A stretch of 64,000 nt of DNA from Anaerobium acetethylicum (lineage in GTDB: Bacteria; Bacillota; Clostridia; Lachnospirales; Lachnospiraceae), in the NCBI RefSeq assembly GCF_900096945.1, contig NZ_FMKA01000001.1, positions 310,001 to 374,000 of the forward strand, in the 5' to 3' direction. The translations under genes and the position numbers were made by a program. The notes under the pieces are model-generated. The model ran no database searches and was not told the origin of the DNA. It worked only from the letters and a program-made list of their open reading frames with translations. This document shows, piece after piece, positions 60,931 through 64,000 of the stretch (position 1 is its first letter; each line of letters starts with the position of its first letter).

Positions 60931-61893
60931 TTAGCTATCCAATTTGACACGTGGATCCAATATTGCCGTTAAGATATCTACGATCGTACTTGCAAATAAA
61001 ACCATTATTACAAATAACAATGCAACTATCATTACGAGATTATAGTTAGATGCACGGACTGCTGCATTAAACACCTGGCCAACACCTGGCCACTGGAACA
61101 CTGTTTCGATTACTACAGACCCTGCAATCAGTGTCGGGAGCCTGAAGCCTACAAGTACGACAACAGGAGTTAACGATACCCTGAATCCATGGATGAGGTT
61201 TACTCTCCATTCAGGTATTCCCTTGCTTCGTGCTGTCCTGATGTATTCTTTATTCATCGTATCAAGCATACTGGTACGGGCATATCTCATTACGCCGGCA
61301 GTAAGTGATATTCCAAGAACAGATGCAGGCAGTATCAGATATTTCAGACGTCCGAAGAATGACACGACACTTGGATCTGTTCTGCCGCCAACCGGAAGCC
61401 ATTCCAGGTTAAGTGCAAAAACAAGGATACAGACCATACCAAAAAAGAACTGAGGTATGGAAACGCCGATCATACCAAAAACTGTCAGCACGTTGTCTCC
61501 GATTGTTCCTTTTTTGATTGCGCCGGCAACACCAAGTATGCTTCCCAACAAAGTGGAAATCAGGAGTGCCGTTCCAGAAAGTTCAAGGGTTGCAGGAAGC
61601 GATTCTGCGATGATCTGACTTACAGGAACGCCGCTTGACACGCTGTAACCGAAGTTCCCCTGTACAAGCTGTAAGAGCCATTTGAAGTAGCGTACAACAA
61701 ACGGATCATTAAGTCCGTATGTCTCGCGAAGAGCTTCCAGCTGTTCTGCAGAAAGACGGGCCAGCGCTTCGGGATCCATCAGATGGGAAACGGCGTCACC
61801 TGGTGTCAGGTCCAGCAGAAAGTAAATCAAAAATGTAATGATAAAGAGCATCGGTATCATTCCTAATATTTTCTTAAGTATGTACTTAAGCAT
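60931..61893 (-). CDS. oppB: Oligopeptide ABC transporter permease
   Basis: A 320-residue permease with the OppB/DppB N-terminus 'KKILGMIPMLFIITFLIYFL', 'LTPGDAVSHLMDPEA' and the EAA-loop region 'MNKEYIRTARSKGIPEWRV', and six hydrophobic helices. The first 30 bases contain the palindrome CTTAAGTA/TACTTAAG, which may affect translation start. Confidence 0.93.
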   Translation of the reverse strand: MLKYILKKILGMIPMLFIITFLIYFLLDLTPGDAVSHLMDPEALARLSAEQLEALRETYGLNDPFVVRYFKWLLQLVQGNFGYSVSSGVPVSQIIAESLPATLELSGTALLISTLLGSILGVAGAIKKGTIGDNVLTVFGMIGVSIPQFFFGMVCILVFALNLEWLPVGGRTDPSVVSFFGRLKYLILPASVLGISLTAGVMRYARTSMLDTMNKEYIRTARSKGIPEWRVNLIHGFRVSLTPVVVLVGFRLPTLIAGSVVIETVFQWPGVGQVFNAAVRASNYNLVMIVALLFVIMVLFASTIVDILTAILDPRVKLDS

Positions 61894-61918
61894 TATAAAT
61901 CCTCCTTTAATTCAGTCA

Positions 61919-61947
61919 GAGGGCTGTAGCTGCGAACTACAACCCTC
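61919..61947. promoter_or_regulatory. Intergenic hairpin between oppA and oppB
   Basis: GAGGGCTGTAG (61919-61929) pairs with 61937-61947 around a 7-nt loop (one G-U). No T run follows on the minus strand. Such hairpins between a binding-protein gene and permease genes often stabilise the upstream mRNA and give higher binding-protein expression. Confidence 0.65.
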
Positions 61948-61979
61948 CTGCCGAATTGAATATTTCTATCAGGTTATTG

Positions 61980-63665
61980 CTATTCGCCTAACTTCCAGTT
62001 CTGAATATCCCAGTTGTAGTTATACTGAGGATTTCCGATAGTTGCAGGACCTTCTGTAATCTTATCGCTAGTCACAAGGAAGATTGGCTGATAGTAAAGC
62101 GGAATTTCAAATAAAGTTTCGTTTTCATATTTCTGAAGTTCGAAGAAAGCTTCTTTCTGTACTTCAGGATCTGTTGAAGTGTTTGTTGCCGCAATCAGTT
62201 TATCCAGTTCTGGATCTGATGGAGTATGTGAGTTGATTGAATATCCAGTCTGATATCTGTCGTAGTATTCATGCATTGATAATGCTGCATTTGCCGCATA
62301 GCACATATCCCAGTCAACTGCTGAAGGTCCGTTTACAGGATCAGCTGGTGCCTTCCAGAGAATAGTTGCAAGATCGCCTTCCACTAATCTGAAGTTAATC
62401 TTGATTCCTACTTCTGACAGATAGCTCTGAATAATTGTCATCAGATCAACTGTTGCCTGATCTGTGTAGTAGTAAACCACGTCAAGTTCAGTATTTGAAT
62501 CCCATCCTGCTTCTTTCAGAAGCGCTTTTGCTTTTTCTACATTATAAGCATAGTCGTTTAATCCTTCTGCTTTCCATTCTCCGTTCGGAGTAAGGCTGTT
62601 TGCAGAAATAGCTGCACCTTCGAAGATTCCTTCAAGAATGCTGTCCATGTCGAGGGCATATTTGATTGCCTGACGAACTTTTGGATTTGCAAGCGGTGCT
62701 TCTGATCCGTCAGCTTTTTTAAATTTGTTTACATAAAGAAGACGGGTGTATCTTACGTCTACCTGTTCGATATTGATTCCTTCAACACCTGTCAATGCTT
62801 TAACATCTGCAATGCTCTTTGTATAAGCATAATCTAATTTGCCAGCTTTAGCATTTGTTACAAAGTTTGCATCACTGTCGCCTGCGCTTGGATTGAGATA
62901 AATTGAGAAGTTTGCTGCTCCTCCCCAGTAATCTGCATTGGCTTCAAGTGTTGTATAGTTGTTCATCTGAACTTCTTTTACTTTGAAAGGTCCTGAACCG
63001 ACAGGGCTCTGGAAGAACTTAGCCTGCTGGATGCTGAGTGGGTCTACGCCTTCAAATTGTGCCTTTGGAAGCGGTGCGAACTGTGTGAATGCAAGCAGCG
63101 CGTCCGATGCAACTTTTGAAAAAGTGAGCGTGATTGTCTTTCCATCAACAGCAATACCGGAAATACTGTCAGCAGTTCCTGCTATATAAGCATCAGCGCC
63201 GTCAATTGCCATAAATGTTGATTTGAATACTGAATTAAGAACTGTAGTCTTAAGGCTGTATTCGATGCTCCATTTGATATCATCAGCAGTAATGTCTGTT
63301 CCGTCGTGCCATTTGATTCCATCTCTCAGTACGAAAGTTAAGGTCTTTCCATCATCTGTAAAGGTGTAGCTTGCTGCCATCTGTCCTTCACCTTCAAGAG
63401 CTGTCAGGGAGCTGTCAGCCATAAGCAGGCGGTCATATAATGTCTTATTGTACATATATGATCCTGGATTTAACCATGGTGTTTCAAAAAATTCAGTTGG
63501 TCCTCCATTTGAATATAATACCTGTGGTCCTCCCGAAGTCTCTTCTTTTGTTTCTTCTGTTGCTGTTTCTTCTTTTGTTTCCTCTTTTTCCTTATTACCC
63601 GAGCATGCCGCAAGGCCCAACACCATTACGCCTACAAGTAAAAGACTTAAAATTCTCTTTTTCAT
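61980..63665 (-). CDS. oppA: Peptide ABC transporter substrate-binding lipoprotein
   Basis: A 561-residue extracytoplasmic solute-binding protein of family 5. The lipobox 'VLGLAAC' places the lipidated cysteine at residue 21, followed by an acidic Glu/Thr-rich linker ('KEKEETKEETATEETKEE'). Family motifs include 'LTFVLRDGIKWHDGTDITAD' and 'FFQSPVGSGPFKVKEVQMN'. ATG 63665 is preferred because it gives a proper signal peptide and has AGGAAG upstream. It likely binds peptides, though nickel or other ligands occur in the family. Confidence 0.94.
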   Translation of the reverse strand: MKKRILSLLLVGVMVLGLAACSGNKEKEETKEETATEETKEETSGGPQVLYSNGGPTEFFETPWLNPGSYMYNKTLYDRLLMADSSLTALEGEGQMAASYTFTDDGKTLTFVLRDGIKWHDGTDITADDIKWSIEYSLKTTVLNSVFKSTFMAIDGADAYIAGTADSISGIAVDGKTITLTFSKVASDALLAFTQFAPLPKAQFEGVDPLSIQQAKFFQSPVGSGPFKVKEVQMNNYTTLEANADYWGGAANFSIYLNPSAGDSDANFVTNAKAGKLDYAYTKSIADVKALTGVEGINIEQVDVRYTRLLYVNKFKKADGSEAPLANPKVRQAIKYALDMDSILEGIFEGAAISANSLTPNGEWKAEGLNDYAYNVEKAKALLKEAGWDSNTELDVVYYYTDQATVDLMTIIQSYLSEVGIKINFRLVEGDLATILWKAPADPVNGPSAVDWDMCYAANAALSMHEYYDRYQTGYSINSHTPSDPELDKLIAATNTSTDPEVQKEAFFELQKYENETLFEIPLYYQPIFLVTSDKITEGPATIGNPQYNYNWDIQNWKLGE

Positions 63666-63755
63666 AATTCTTCCTATCCTTTCTGAATGTTTTTTATAAT
63701 CAGCGTTTCTCTTTCTCACGCTTATTATTAATTTGAATTGCTGCTCTGACCCGGA

Positions 63756-64000
63756 TTATCCGAAATCATCACCTCTGGTCAGGGCGGATACCGTTTCCCT
63801 GTGCTTGGCTGATTTATAGTAGAAATCAGTATTCAGGAAATAAGTATAGAATATATCCGTCATCACCAGAATCGGGAACTGCGGAGAAATCATAGTGCCT
63901 CCTTCTAAATTTGCGGTGGATGCAATACTTAGAAGTTCATCACATGTGTCTGCGTATTCCTCATGTCTGCCTGCTGTAATAAATAGTACCCTGGCTTTTC
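63756..64000 (-). CDS. MurR/RpiR-family regulator, C-terminal part (cut by window edge)
   Basis: The frame is open from the right edge and gives 80 residues that match the end of a SIS domain in RpiR-type regulators: 'ARVLFITAGRHEEYADTCDE', 'LLSIASTANLEGGTMISPQ' and 'PILVMTDIFYTYFLNTDFYY'. The DNA-binding part lies beyond the window. It ends 91 nt before oppA on the same strand, so it may control the peptide transporter operon. Confidence 0.75.
   Translation of the reverse strand, partial: KARVLFITAGRHEEYADTCDELLSIASTANLEGGTMISPQFPILVMTDIFYTYFLNTDFYYKSAKHRETVSALTRGDDFG

Overview
The window is a chromosomal segment from an anaerobic, low-to-moderate GC Gram-positive bacterium of the class Clostridia. 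The evidence is a complete six-subunit Rnf complex in the clostridial order C-D-G-E-A-B, a biotin-dependent sodium-pump decarboxylase operon, ATP-type PEP carboxykinase, a Phe T-box, canonical AGGAGG ribosome binding sites, a SleB-type wall hydrolase, and an ispH-rpsA pair of the kind often fused in clostridia. An amino-acid- or peptide-fermenting member such as the Anaerovoracaceae/Family XIII group fits the content, but that placement is inference. I saw no tRNA or rRNA genes, no CRISPR array, no transposase gene and no prophage.

Layout. 1-9.5 kb: the 3' end of an AlkD-like repair gene, then rpsU, alaS, tyrS, rnhA and a membrane-anchored MutS-like ATPase on the minus strand, and citrate synthase on the plus strand. 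9.6-15.3 kb: a YihY membrane protein behind a probable 6S RNA, pckA, and rhaA with an AraC-type regulator. 15.6-21.6 kb: the rnf operon, headed by a CmpB-like membrane protein. 21.8-29.5 kb: a YprB-like exonuclease, tcdA, then rpiR-baiN and cmk-ispH-rpsA-cheR. 29.9-34.9 kb: a five-gene carboxyltransferase and sodium-pump operon. 35.1-40.1 kb: T-box-controlled pheS-pheT-queA. 40.2-48.9 kb: a small membrane protein, cheY with a CheX-like partner, thrC, a wall hydrolase, a nitrilase-family amidase, leuCD and a divergent LysR regulator. 49.1-55.2 kb: ilvN-ilvC behind an attenuator-like leader, then metH and a methyltransferase/MTHFR fusion. 55.4-64 kb: nagB, a five-gene oligopeptide ABC transporter with a trailing flavoprotein, and the C-terminal part of an RpiR-type regulator at the edge.

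How the genes fit together. Peptide import (opp), oxaloacetate and pyruvate handling (gltA, pckA, the decarboxylase operon) and ion-motive ferredoxin:NAD oxidation (rnf) suggest a cell that conserves energy by ion pumping at the membrane. The amino-acid genes (leuCD, ilvNC, thrC, metH) indicate at least partial biosynthetic ability.

The least ordinary non-coding content is: (i) two ~145-bp elements, roughly 80% identical, with terminal inverted repeats and 6-8 bp flanking direct repeats, upstream of alaS and gltA; (ii) a second degenerate repeat family at about 0.6 and 27.2 kb, with a related hairpin at 42.1 kb; (iii) a 119-bp two-tier inverted repeat next to the 27.2 kb copy; (iv) long structured leaders on gltA and ilvN. 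All identifications rest on reading the sequence and on recalled family features; no database search was run.
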